From the NCBI GenBank assembly GCA_008000375.1, contig SMOI01000301.1:1-37436 (forward strand): DNA of 37,436 nucleotides. Direction: 5' to 3'. The notes below the pieces were generated by a model. The model did not search any database, was not told the DNA's origin, and was given only the letters and a program-made list of their open reading frames with translations. Positions 1 through 9,907 of this stretch are shown here, one piece after another. Source of the DNA: Poteriospumella lacustris (taxonomy: Eukaryota; Sar; Chrysophyceae; Chromulinales; Dinobryaceae). Both the position numbers and the translations under genes were made by a program. Every line of letters starts with the position of its first letter. The first letter of the stretch is position 1.

Positions 1-150
1 AAGAAGGAAAAACAAGCGATTGGCATAGAAGCCACTTGCATCGATCAGAGAGACAACCCGAAAGGCGTTTCGTCAACGGGTGCTGTTGGAGAAGATGAAA
101 CTGCCAACCGTCGTCGTCGACAAGAGGTTACCGTACCAAGGACATCTTGA
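1..150 (+). CDS. Possible 3' end of an upstream gene (partial)
   Basis: Frame 1 is open from the first base to a TGA at 148-150, giving 49 codons of a hydrophilic, Lys/Arg/Glu-rich tail that ends in four consecutive basic residues and a short Val/Thr/Pro stretch. The other two forward frames are closed or have no obvious start. It could be the C-terminal tail of a gene lying to the left, but 49 codons is short enough to occur by chance and no domain is recognisable. It could equally be 5' flank of the monooxygenase gene. Confidence 0.25.
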   Translation, partial: KKEKQAIGIEATCIDQRDNPKGVSSTGAVGEDETANRRRRQEVTVPRTS

Positions 151-255
151 AGAGGCAAGGATGGCAATAGATCTTGAAAGTATACAGTAGTTCTTCAAGG
201 ACATCTCGAAGTTGTCCGGATCTTCTTTTCTCCTTTGCCTATACCGCATAATTTA

Positions 256-2437
256 ATGCGTTTTAGATTGGTGTCGACCATCCCATTACTCTCTTCATTA
301 CAGCATAGAATGATGTCGACGACACCCAACCGTGTGGCAATCATTGGTGGTGGCCTATCTGGTATAATGGTTGGTAGAAGCTTACTTGCTGGATCTTCGT
401 CCATCAAACCGACCATCTTCGAGGCCTCCTCCGTGGGTGGTCTGTGGTCATCTACCCACGACCGAATGTGGGATTCAATGAAAACGAACCTATCGAAGTA
501 TACTTGCAGCGTTTCTATCCAAGATTGGCCATCAGAAACTCCCGACTTTCCTTCTAAGCGCGATGTCGAAGCATACATTCAAAACTTGGCTCAACCTCTG
601 GAATTTCTGGAAAATACCAAGGTGACTCGCGTGGACATGTTGGATACTCCGTCTGGGAAGTCGTATCGAGTGTCATTCGTCAACAATACGACGGGGGAGA
701 CATCCGAAGACATTTTTGACAAAGTCGTTGTGACTACCGGTTTCTTTTCAGATGTCCCTTCGATTCCGTTTGATTTCGAAGGTTTTCATGGCCGCGTGAT
801 AGGTTCTCATAGTTATCGAAACCCCAGCTCGTATAAAGACAAAAAGGTCGTTGTAGTCGGTGGATCTTTTAGTGGGTGTGAAGTTGCAGCAGAAATTGCG
901 AAGGAAGCTGCAGAAGTGCATCACATTGTATCGGCGCATGCCTATGTCGTCCCCACGTATCTTCCAGAAAATGCAGCAGATCCTGCAACTGCGTTTGTGC
1001 CCATCGATGCGGCTTTTTACCGCCTGGATGACAACCGTATCGAAAAGGTGTCCTCCTATTTGGGAAATGGTGCTGTCGAGTCTTCCAGTGGCTTTGAGAA
1101 TATCTACAAGACAGAGGAGGAAGACCTGCGCACGCATGACTACTTGGCGGGTCTCTTGGGAACCAACAATGATGTTTTCCATGCTGCTGGTTTGGTAAAG
1201 ACAAGGAAAGCACGTGTTGTTATCAGTGATCAGTACCGTCGCATGGTGAAAAGTGGCAAAATTCGTATTCACAAAGGAAAACTTCGCAAACTGTCGAATG
1301 ACTACATCGAGTTGATTGTTCCTGAAGCTGTGGACGGAAGCAACAGGAAACAGTTTGCCATCGCCGCCGATGAGTGTGTGTTTGCAACTGGCTTTCAACC
1401 TGATCTGTCACTTTTGAGTGAGGACATTAAAACGCGATTGCAAATACCCACGGACGTGAGTGCTGATTCAGAGGCTTTGAGCTTCATGCCTTTCGTTCTT
1501 CACAAGGACATTATGCATCCGGATTTACCGGGATTGTATTTTGCCGGAATGTACAAGGGCTCATATTTCGGTGTCATTGAATTGCAATCGGTAAGTTTCT
1601 GATTTCCCAACTGTGTTCTGTTGGGGGCGGTTGAATCTTACGTTGATTGTCACATAGAATCTAGTTGCGGCGTACATCAAAGGCGAGATCCCGCTGCCAA
1701 CCGAAGATGTGATGCGCTCCAACATTGAGCGAATGGTTGAACTGCGCAACAGACGCCCTCGATCACAATTCCCACATCCCGACTATATGGGCATGATGCT
1801 TGATTACGCTGCAGATCTGAAGCGACTTCCCACCGCCGAGTTTCTACGTCGCCATCGGATCATCACACCGCATCATTTCTCTGGCAACGAAGCTGCCGTG
1901 CAAGCTATGGAACAAGCTATCTCCTTATCCCGTAGTGAAGGTAAACATGTGGCTAATCACGTTTTCCAAGCGTTGGAAGGCGAATCATGGGCGTTCCGCC
2001 GTGTGATTACCGATCGAAAGTCGAAGTCTGCGATGAACGTTTACGGCAAAGTGAGCTTCACCCCCATTGATGCAGCTGGTGAGTATTTGTTGTACAAAGA
2101 AGAAGGAAAGTTAGTCATGGCCAATGGGGCGGAGTTTGACTCGTCACATTATTATGTTTATCATTACAATTCGGAGCAGGATACTTTGGACATTTTCTTT
2201 TCCAAAGTGGGCGAACCAGAAGTCATTGATCGCCCTTTCATCTCAATGGGATTCTTTGCGACACCTGAAGGATGGGAGTCGAAGGCCTATCATCTTTGTG
2301 GTTGCGACAACTATAACTCCAAGTATGTCTTCAGCTTTCGGGGCCTGTCTATTCCTCGGTTTCGAGTGGTGTTCAATGTCGAGGGACCGGCCAAGGACTA
2401 TACGGCCGAAACAGATTTTGAGATTATTGAAAAGTAA
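256..2437 (+). CDS. Flavin-containing monooxygenase with C-terminal DUF6314-like domain
   Basis: Two exons (256-1590, 1658-2437; intron 1591-1657 with GTAAGT and ATAG borders) encode 704 residues. An FAD-binding Rossmann motif (VAIIGGGLSG, about residues 27-36) is followed by the FMO-type signature FHGRVIGSHSYR (about 176-187) and a second nucleotide-binding motif VVVVGGSFSG (about 199-208) for NADPH. Such enzymes oxygenate soft nucleophiles (N, S) or act as Baeyer-Villiger enzymes using NADPH and O2. From about residue 555 the protein continues into a beta-rich domain with conserved Trp, Tyr, His-x-Cys and GPxKDY features that I recognise as DUF6314-like. The ATG at 256 adds a short hydrophobic/basic N-terminus; ATGs at 310 and 313 would begin just before the Rossmann motif, so organelle targeting is open. 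The substrate cannot be inferred. Confidence 0.88.
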
Positions 2438-2756
2438 CGTGCGAGTTGCAGCTGCTGTGTAAGGATAACGGATAAACGTTGTGCAATCTTTTCTGTCAAC
2501 TAGTGGAATTTCCCTTATTACAGGTTACAGCTTGACATTACTGTACATACTGTACATTACTGTACATGCCGATGCCAGCAAACGATCACTCCACAAGTTG
2601 TGTGTCCGTGTACGGCGAGTGGGTGTTCAGTTCTGGTGGGTGTTCCATGTTCGATGTTCTGAAACAAGACCATCTTGAACAAGGAATGGGACGATCATAT
2701 TTTGGTCTTCCGAAGATTGGGTGAAAGGGATTTGTTGATACATCAATCTCTGGGGC
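2438..2756. other. Intergenic region between FMO and CobW genes
   Basis: About 320 bp between two genes in the same orientation. It must hold the 3' UTR of the monooxygenase and the promoter of the GTPase gene. The only structure I see is the short TACTGTACAT repeat at 2539-2567. No convincing coding frame or RNA gene. Confidence 0.5.
2539..2567. repeat. Triple TACTGTACAT-type direct repeat
   Basis: Three overlapping or adjacent copies of ACTGTACAT lie head to tail about 200 bp upstream of the CobW start. Each contains the palindrome TGTACA. Related TGTAC/GTACTG words recur upstream of the first SOD-like gene (8773-8788) and in the glycosidase intron (about 19574-19586). It may be a regulatory element or simply a local expansion. 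Confidence 0.45.
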
Positions 2757-4618
2757 ATGAATTTACTTGTTTTTGTCTTCGCCATGCTCTCGATTAGCTT
2801 GTCACAGAAATTTGGAGCATCCTTTCGCATGCGATCATTCGATCGGCTGGTGAAGCTGCGTGGTGGGCGCAGTGTGATGACTCAAGAGGTTTATATGAAC
2901 ATGAAGGCGGAGGAGGCCGGACTTCGAAAGAATAAGCCCCAGGCGAAGAAGATCCCAGTTACAGTCTTGTCTGGCTTTTTGGGCACTGGCAAAACAACTT
3001 TCCTCAATAATTTGCTGTCTAATCGGGAAGGAAAGAAGTTCGGTCTTGTTGTTAATGACATGGCCTCGGTAAATATCGATGCGAAACATGTCCTTTCGCA
3101 GACCAGAGATGCCGATGGAGTAGACACAATGGAACTTTCGAACGGCTGCATATGCTGTAGCTTGTCGGAAGACTTAATGGCTTCCATATCTCGTTTGATG
3201 GATTTATCCAGCAAAAAAGGAACTGACTATGATCATGTCATCGTCGAGTGCTCTGGTATCGCTGAGCCTCGTCGAATTCGTGACTTTTTTCAGCAGGCTG
3301 AGGATTTTGACCTTGATTTTGCGAAGAAAGCGAAGTTGGACACCCTTATTACAGTCGTTGATGCCTTGTCATTTTTCACCTTGTTCGGCTCTGATTCTCA
3401 AATCAAAGATTTCAAGGAGCTGGCATATCGGCCGGAAGATCAAGTCGTCATTGAAAACGATGGTAATTCCCAAAGAAAGGTTACCGAACTGCTGCTCGAA
3501 CAAGTCGAATGTGCCGATGTTATTTTGATCAATAAATGTGATCTCCTCAACGACCCCAAGGACGTTCAACTTGTCGAAAGAGTAAGTAGGCGCTGATGAA
3601 CGTTTCTTCGATTAACAGTTGCTGACGTACGTTGCCCTTGCGTTGTCTGTAGGTCGTGGCCAGCATTAACCCCTCCGCCAAAATCATGTCTTGCACCAGG
3701 GGAAAAGTCCCAGATCCTCTGGCTCTGGTTGCTAGTGCGAATGGAAAAGGTGCCGCGCAGTTAGCGTTCTTAGACGAACATCGCAATTTGTTGAAAGCTG
3801 CGGACGAAGACAACAAACTCGATGATGAACACCATCATGACCACGGTCATGCCCCATCCTGTACTGATGAGCACTGCACAGACCCATCTCATCACCACGA
3901 CCATTCCCATGACCATGATCACCATCATGGACATGAAGCCAACGCTCATCATGACGAGTCAGACCACAGTCACTCACATGATCATGACCATTCCCCTTCG
4001 TGCGCTGTGTCCGGGTGTAACGATCCGACCCATGATCATGACCACAGCCACTCCCACAGCCATAATCATGAAGAGACTACTGCTCAAAAGCGGTTTGGGA
4101 TTTCATCGTTTGTGTATCGTCGCCGTGTTCCCTTCCATCCTATCCGCTTTTCACGGTTCCTCAATAGTTTGGGAAGACTTTCGGTCTCGGGCATCTCTGG
4201 TTTGACGGTCACAGGTGACCTTGATGGGAGTAACCCATCTCTTGTCAGTGCACGTCGTGCGTTAATGCGTAGCAAGGGATTTATTTGGATGTCCACGTCT
4301 AAATCAGCGGCCTACTTCATGTCTCATGCGGGTCAATATTTGGAGCTCAACGTCTTGGGTCGTTGGTGGGCTGATATTCCAAAAGAAGAATGGCCGCAAG
4401 GTTTAGACCAAGACATTCGCACTGATTTTGATGGTCCGGATGGTGATCGTCGCCAAGAATTGGTGTTTATTGGTCAGTTCGGAAAAGAAGGTGGAAAGTC
4501 GAAGCAAGCTCTTGAGGAGGCTTTAGATGCCTGTTTATTGACGAACGAAGAGATGGCAAAGTACAAGGAGCTTGCCCCAAAAGGGGATAACGCTCTTGTT
4601 GATCACTTTGCCCCCTAA
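2757..4618 (+). CDS. CobW/COG0523 metallochaperone-type GTPase with His-rich segment
   Basis: Exons 2757-3581 and 3653-4618 (intron 3582-3652, GTAAGT..TGTAG) encode 596 residues. The G3E GTPase core shows the Walker A motif GFLGTGKT (73-80), the family CxCC metal site GCICC (about 130-134), SGIAEP (Walker B/switch region) and NKCDL (guanine recognition). Exon 2 then holds an extraordinary His/Asp-rich stretch, about residues 330-425, with many HDH, HSH and HHHDH units and two Cys-x-x-x-x-Cys elements. The CobW C-terminal domain follows (FVYRRRVPFHPIRF onward). COG0523 proteins use GTP hydrolysis to insert or traffic metals, often zinc. The hydrophobic start MNLLVFVFAMLSISLS looks like a signal sequence, so entry into the secretory path or a bipartite plastid route is possible. 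The Met at 2829 or 2877 would remove it. Confidence 0.92.
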
Positions 4619-4724
4619 AACGCTATTTTTATCTATCCCATACCAATCTTTCTGTAAATGTTTCACTCTGACACGACAATTCAAACCTGTTAAAGTTTAA
4701 AAGGGGTTTCAATTTTCTACAGAA

Positions 4725-5892
4725 CTACACGTTCATCGCCAAAGCTTGACGAAGCAAGTTCTTTTGTTGTATGCTGAACTTCTTCGGGAAGATAATCGTC
4801 AAGTCCACGTATAGATCACCGCGGGCATTCTTCGATCCACGCTTGGGCATACCCTCACCGACGATCTTCACCACATCGCCGCACACAGAAATATCTTCCT
4901 TTGTAATCTTGACACGGCGGCCATCGAGATGATCAATGAACTTTTCGAATCCTACCAAAGCTTCTTCCAGTGAAACAGTGATTGTTGTACGCAAGTCGTC
5001 ACCATCCCGCAGGAAGCGTGGATCGGAAACTTGGCGAACAACGAATATCAAGTCACCAGGAGTGTGGCCAACTGCTTCGTCCGCCACTTGATCAAATTTA
5101 ATCTTATCTCCGTCCTTCATACCCGCCTGGATATCCACGGTCAACTGAATTTCTTCCTCCTCGGTCATGCCTTTCGGGCAAGCCTTGCAAGGGGACTTCC
5201 AAGCTTTGCCACGGGCCACACAAGATGGATCGCTAACTTGGATCTGCTGAACGAATCCAGGGGCCAGCTGTTGCACACGAAGCTTCACACCAGGGCCCTG
5301 GCAATCTTGGTTCTTCTTCTCACAGCTGGACGCTTCAACACAAACAACTTGGCGAGTATACTCAACATCCAAAACTTCTCCAAGGTACAGTTGCTTCAGC
5401 GTCACTCGAATAGGAATTTCCACATTAGGCGTGCGCTGCTCCTCCTGCTGCTGGCGTCCACCACCAAATCCACCAAACCCAAAATGTTCAAAAATGTTGA
5501 AAGGGTCGGCTGCCGGTTGGTTAGCTCTGTTAATTGATCAAGTAATCGACATTTAGGGTAATAAGCCAACATCAAGAGCACACAACTGAATACATCACCT
5601 ACCGTTGTTCTTGTTGCTTCACAGCCTCCTCCCCTCCTCTGTTATAAGCCTCTCTCTTCTCCGCATCGGACAAAACATCGTAAGCCTGGGCAATTTCGGC
5701 AAATTTTTGGGAAGCATCTGGAGATGGGTTCTTATCAGGATGGTACTTCAAACTCAACTTTCTGTAAGCTCGCTTGATATCTGCAGCACTGGCAGTTTTA
5801 GGGACATTGAGGATTTTGTAATAATCCTTTCCGGCAAGGGCAAACGCGAAGAGAAAGGCAATGGCAACTGCCAACTGAAGGACGAAGGACAT
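4725..5892 (-). CDS. ER-resident DnaJ co-chaperone, ERdj3/DNAJB11-like
   Basis: Minus-strand gene with exons 5603-5892 and 4725-5526 (intron 5527-5602). Joining in phase 2 gives 363 residues, the size expected for DNAJB11/Scj1-type proteins. A signal peptide (1-20, ending FAFALA) leads straight into a J domain with the HPD triad at 51-53. A Gly/Phe-rich linker with FGFGGFGGG follows. Two substrate-binding domains typical of type I/II Hsp40 contain a Cys cluster ([14 protein letters not shown] and [16 protein letters not shown]) in place of the four CxxCxGxG repeats, as in ERdj3. The expected role is to stimulate the ATPase of lumenal BiP and deliver unfolded clients. There is no KDEL-like terminus (the protein ends ALAMNV), which also fits ERdj3. 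It is transcribed divergently from the arginyl-tRNA synthetase gene. Confidence 0.92.
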
Positions 5893-6511
5893 TTTGAGGC
5901 GTTGTTTTCACTGAAAAGAGTAAATACAGCACAGAGTCTTCCTGAGAAACCTCCTGTGAAGCACAATACACCAAACAGCTGGTTAGAAGCTTGAGGCGCT
6001 TTACTTCTAAAAGTTTATGTGATGAAATTGTTCGCAATTCCAAATCTTTTTTCTAGACGCCGTCCGCCATCATGCGCCAGCAGTCAAAAATAGGACTATG
6101 CACACCGTTCGGCGTTTAAATAAGCTTCAGTTTAGTCTGTGGGGATCGAGACACGCGTCATTTGGTCGAAGGACAGGGTGTTTTGCCGTCATACTTAGCT
6201 GCAGTCGCTGTTTGACGTGATGATGATGACAATCCGAGGAGGACGCTGCATGAAAGTGAAAGCATGAAAGCATGAACGAGAAGAAAGGTTGACGAAGATG
6301 GAAGACTCAACGTGTCTTTTCGTCTTTTCCATATGATTCTATGAAAGTGGAGTCAACGAAGTATTTGACTATGCCACGTTTGCATGATTAGATTGTCGCT
6401 AAATCTGCTCTTGTTCTCTCTGCTTGGTGCATCGATGTTATTGAGGAAGTTCTCTTTCGCATTTCCTGCTTCAGGGTACGACCACTGCATACAATTTGCG
6501 TTTCTTCTGTC
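5893..6511. promoter_or_regulatory. Divergent promoter region, DnaJ / arginyl-tRNA synthetase
   Basis: This 619-bp gap separates the two divergent start codons and must carry both promoters. TGACGTGA at 6213-6220 matches the unfolded-protein-response element core TGACGTG(G/A) known from animals, about 320 bp upstream of the ER chaperone start. One 8-mer proves little and the responsible factor may not exist in this lineage. Short direct GAAAGCATGAAAGCATGAA repeats lie around 6257-6275. No coding sequence is apparent. Confidence 0.4.
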
Positions 6512-8656
6512 ATGTTTCAATTAATGCTTCCTTATAGGAGTCGGCTCAGTTGCCGTCGTGTTTCTTCGGTCGTCAGAGCTTCTCACCGCGACACGATACT
6601 ATTTCTCGTTCAGGATGAATTGAAGATGTCTCTTCGCAATGCATTTGGAGAAGACGTCAAAGATATTGATCCGCTTGTTTCTTCTGCTAAATCTTCTCAT
6701 GGTGATTATCAATCGAATGTGGCGATGGTGTTGTCGAAACAATTAAAGATGAAGCCCGCAGCAATAGCCGAAAAGGTCATTAGTGCGCTACCTTTCGGAT
6801 CGGTACTTGATCGTGCCGATGTATCTGGACCTGGTTTCATCAACCTTCACATTTCAGACTCTTTGGTCCAGCGTCGATTGTTGAGAAACTTGCAAGATAG
6901 CAGTCGACGATTTGGAATTCAGCGCTCACCAACTCCAGCCAGAGTTGTGGTCGATTTTTCCTCGCCAAATATCGCCAAGGAGATGCATGTGGTAAGATTT
7001 GTAGACATTGGACAAACTGTATCTCTACTTGTTCTAATCTTCGTTTGTTGCGTAGGGTCATTTGCGCTCAACCATTATTGGTGATTGCTTAAGTAAAGTG
7101 TTGGAATTTCTCGGACATGATGTGCTTCGGCTAAACCATGTTGGAGACTGGGGAACACAGTTTGGTATGCTTATCAGACATTTGAAGGATACTAACCCTC
7201 ATTCATTGGCAACAATCGGGGAGCTGGATGTAAAGGAAGCCGCCGCAACTTTGAACATTGGGGATCTGGTGGAATTTTACAAGTCTGCAAAGAAGCGATT
7301 CGATGACGATCACAGCTTTCAAAATGCTTGCCGTCAAGAAGTCGTTCATTTACAGTCTGGTAAAGAGGATAGCCTGAAATTGTGGAAAGTGATTTGTGAA
7401 AAAAGTCGACAAGAGTTTCAAAGTATTTACGACATTCTCGGCGTGAGTTTGATTGAGAGAGGAGAGTCCTTCTACAATCCAATGCTCCCCAGCATCGTGG
7501 AAGAGCTGCAAACACGTGGTATTTTGGTTGACAGTGAAGGGGCGAAGTGTATTTTCTTGCCTGGATACAAGGGAATGGATGGCAAGCCGCTTCCTCTCAT
7601 CGTTCAGAAATCCGATGGTGGGTATCTCTATGCCACGACAGACTTGGCCGCCGTTAAGCAGCGTGTGGGCACCGAGAAGGCCAATCGAATCATCTATGTT
7701 ACTGATGCTGGGCAATCTCAACATTTCTCGATGGTATTCGATGCAGCGAAGGCTGCAAAATTTATTCCTGAAGATGGCAGTGTCGAGCTCTCCCACGTTC
7801 CGTTTGGGTTAGTATTGGGTGAAGATGGTAAAAAGATCAAGACCCGAGCGGGAGAGTCCGTCAAACTGCGAGAACTTCTTGATGAAGCTGTGACCTTAGC
7901 TGAAGAGGGCTTCATCGCTCGTCATAAGGCAGATGGCAATGTTGAGGAGATAAGTGAGAGCATCAAGCAAGAATTGCGAAAGAAAGCTATAATCATGGGT
8001 ATTGGGGCTGTGAAGTATGCGGATCTAGCAATGAATCGTGAAAGCAACTACAAGTTTTCATTTTCGAAAATGCTATCGCTGAATGGAAACACTGCACCTT
8101 ACATGATGTACGCTTTCGTTCGTATTCAAGGAATCAAGCGCAAGGCTGCCGAGGCGATTGTCGGAATAGCGACAGATAAGACTGAGGAGATTGACCACAA
8201 ACTCCTTGAAGTATTCCAATCTATGAAACCGTCGGATTTGATATTTACGGAGCAAGAGGAACTAATGCTTTGCAAGCATCTTCTGCGATTCGACGAAGCA
8301 CTGCTGGATGTAGCAGATAAACTCTTTCCAAACAAGGTTAGTGCTCCAATATGCTAATGTTCCTTCAGTTGTGCCTCACTTGCATTCTTCAACAGCTTGC
8401 AGATTACATATTCGACTTGTCGCAACGATTCAATCAATTTTATGAGAAATGTCCTGTTATCAAAGCTGAGACGCCGACTCAAAAGCTATCTCGGTTGGCT
8501 TTATGTCATGCAACATCTGGTAAGTACAGAAACACCCACCACTAACAATTGCGTCTGAGCGTCAACGTAACAATTAACCTGTGTGATCTTATCCATACAG
8601 ATGTTCTGAAGATTAGCCTTGACCTTCTTGGCATCAATACTCTTCAGAAAATCTAA
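6512..8656 (+). CDS. Arginyl-tRNA synthetase
   Basis: Four exons (6512-6991, 7056-8336, 8396-8519, 8601-8656) join in frame to 646 residues. The N-terminal Add1-like domain (about 35-125) ends in a conserved SHGDYQSNVAM segment. The class I HIGH motif appears as HVGH at 159-162 across intron 1 ([20 protein letters not shown]). The KMSK-loop region has the eukaryotic form GEDGKKIKTRAGESVKL. The C-terminal anticodon-binding domain carries the hallmark NTAPYMMYAFVRIQ and LADYIFDLSQRFNQFYEKCPV, and the protein ends in DLLGIN, as usual. It charges tRNA-Arg with arginine. The Arg/Ser-rich start (RSRLSCRRVSSVVRASHR) looks like a mitochondrial presequence, so the enzyme may be organellar or dual-targeted. 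The last exon is only 56 bp, and its GAT codon is split by intron 3. Confidence 0.93.
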
Positions 8657-8940
8657 CTGTCTTCCAGGAGCACTCCTGTATTCTTCGACCCTTCGTTACC
8701 CAAATTAATATCTTCTGTTAGGGCTTTTTTCGTGATGTTCACATACATACGCGTACACTGAACAGCAGAACAGTACTGTGCACAGTACATACACCCCATA
8801 CTTTTGTCCTCACGACAAATGTCAACTTTGTCTGACGACATCTGGGCAGTTGGGTGCGCGGCTTGCCAACTCCAAGCCTGTCAATTGTTCTTCGTCTTCT
8901 TCGTCGATTATCAAGAGGCAACAAATTCATTAATTCAAGC
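8657..8940. promoter_or_regulatory. Intergenic region upstream of SOD-like copy 1
   Basis: This 284-bp gap carries the 3' UTR of the synthetase and the promoter of the first SOD-like gene. It is not shared with the second copy. It holds a perfect 16-bp palindrome at 8773-8788. No coding frame is supported. Confidence 0.45.
8773..8788. repeat. Perfect 16-bp palindrome upstream of SOD-like copy 1
   Basis: GTACTGTGCACAGTAC equals its own reverse complement and lies about 170 bp upstream of the ATG at 8958. It could be a dimeric transcription-factor site. It shares the GTACTG word with the repeat at 2539-2567. Function is unknown. Confidence 0.45.
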
Positions 8941-9647
8941 GATTGTACATCGAAAAAATGGCTCGTTGCTGCGCAGTTATCAACGGAGAGGGTATTTACG
9001 GTACCCTCATCCTCCACCAGGTATTGGCGAGCACCCCGTTCGGAGACGCGTTGAGAATCGGCCTCACATGTGACACCACTTTCTAGGCTCAAGAAGAAGC
9101 CCCCACAAGCATTGATGGAACCATCAAGGGTCTTACTCCTGTAAGTTTAGTTTTCGATGTTCATCTGGGGCATCTGCCGAATTTTGCGCTGGTGCTGACA
9201 TGGCGTTTTGTGGGTTGCAGGGCAAGCACGGCATTCACATCCATGTTTTTGGAGATTTCACGGAAGGCTTCGTGACGGCGGGAGGAATTTTCAACCCCTT
9301 CGGTCGCAACCACGGTGCCCCTGATGATGAGGAGCGCATGGTCGGTGATCTCGGTAAGTCTCATGGTGAACAATCGATCGAAGCACGGTTTGTGAGCTCT
9401 TATCTTCTTTTGTGCACAGGAAATATCGAGGCAGATGAGTCTGGTGTCGCCAACGTAAACATCGAAGATCGATTGGTCAAGCTGATCGGCCCTCATTCCA
9501 TCATTGGCCGGTCCATCGTTATCAAGTCTGGCGAGGATGACTTGGGCAGAGGAGGTCACGAATACTCACTCAGCACAGGAAACTCCGGCCAAAGAGTTGC
9601 CGGAGGTGTTGTTGGTATTGCATCTTCTTAAGGAAGTGTTTTGTAAA
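8941..9647 (+). repeat. Left arm of perfect inverted repeat carrying SOD-like gene 1
   Basis: Bases 8941-9647 are the exact reverse complement of 9908-10614 wherever I compared them, including all exons and introns (position pairs sum to 19555). Identity stops at 8940/10615 outside, with a few more matching bases to 8933, and at 9648/9907 inside. Arms are 707 bp; the spacer is 260 bp and unique. Confidence 0.93.
8958..9631 (+). CDS. Cu/Zn superoxide dismutase-like protein lacking key metal ligands, copy 1
   Basis: Exons 8958-9020, 9087-9140, 9221-9353 and 9420-9631 join to 153 residues, the same length as human SOD1. The SOD fold is clear: [44 protein letters not shown] and GVVGIA. In human SOD1 numbering, His46, His48, His71, Asp83 and Arg143 are kept. 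The bridging His63 is Ile (GGIFNP), Zn ligand His80 is Met (RMVGD), Cu ligand His120 is Lys (IVIKSG), and the disulfide cysteines 57 and 146 are Phe and Gly. Catalytic Cu chemistry therefore seems impossible as in classical enzymes. No signal peptide is seen, so a cytosolic location is likely. The frame is fully open and the splice sites are canonical, so it is a pseudo-enzyme candidate rather than a broken gene. An identical copy faces it tail to tail. Confidence 0.88.
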
Positions 9648-9907
9648 ATTAAGTAACTGTGAAGAGTTCGTTAACTTTGTTGTCTTGTTTCTTGTCTCGA
9701 AATCCTAGCCTTCTCACCAAATGATCAGAACAAGGTTCGCCGACGAAACATCGTGCACCTTACTTCGTAGCCAATAACAATTTGAGTCTACGCTGCAGAC
9801 AGCGCTATTGAAAGAAAGGTGCTGCCTGTTTTAATTGTAATTGAGGGATGGTGAAAGAAAAAGTCAGGAAATATAACACTGTTAATGCGAATTCTTTACA
9901 GCAACAC
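9648..9907. other. Unique spacer of the inverted repeat
   Basis: This 260-bp stretch lies between the two convergent SOD-like genes and must supply both 3' ends. It is not self-complementary by eye. No coding sequence or RNA gene seen. Confidence 0.6.

Noticed and set aside
748-1398. 216-codon antisense ORF inside the monooxygenase exon
   Set aside because: It is the shadow of a clearly coding sense frame and shows no domain.
8657-8932. Mobile-element origin of the inverted repeat
   Set aside because: The arms contain only the SOD-like genes, with no transposase, terminal motifs or visible target-site duplications.
8804-9073. Forward ORFs crossing the start of SOD-like copy 1
   Set aside because: They run through the promoter, exon 1 and intron 1 in other frames; the spliced SOD frame explains the region.
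9161-9559. 132-codon ORF antisense to SOD-like copy 1, and its mirror at 9996-10394
   Set aside because: It overlaps exons and introns of the SOD-like genes and is duplicated only because the arms are identical. No family features.
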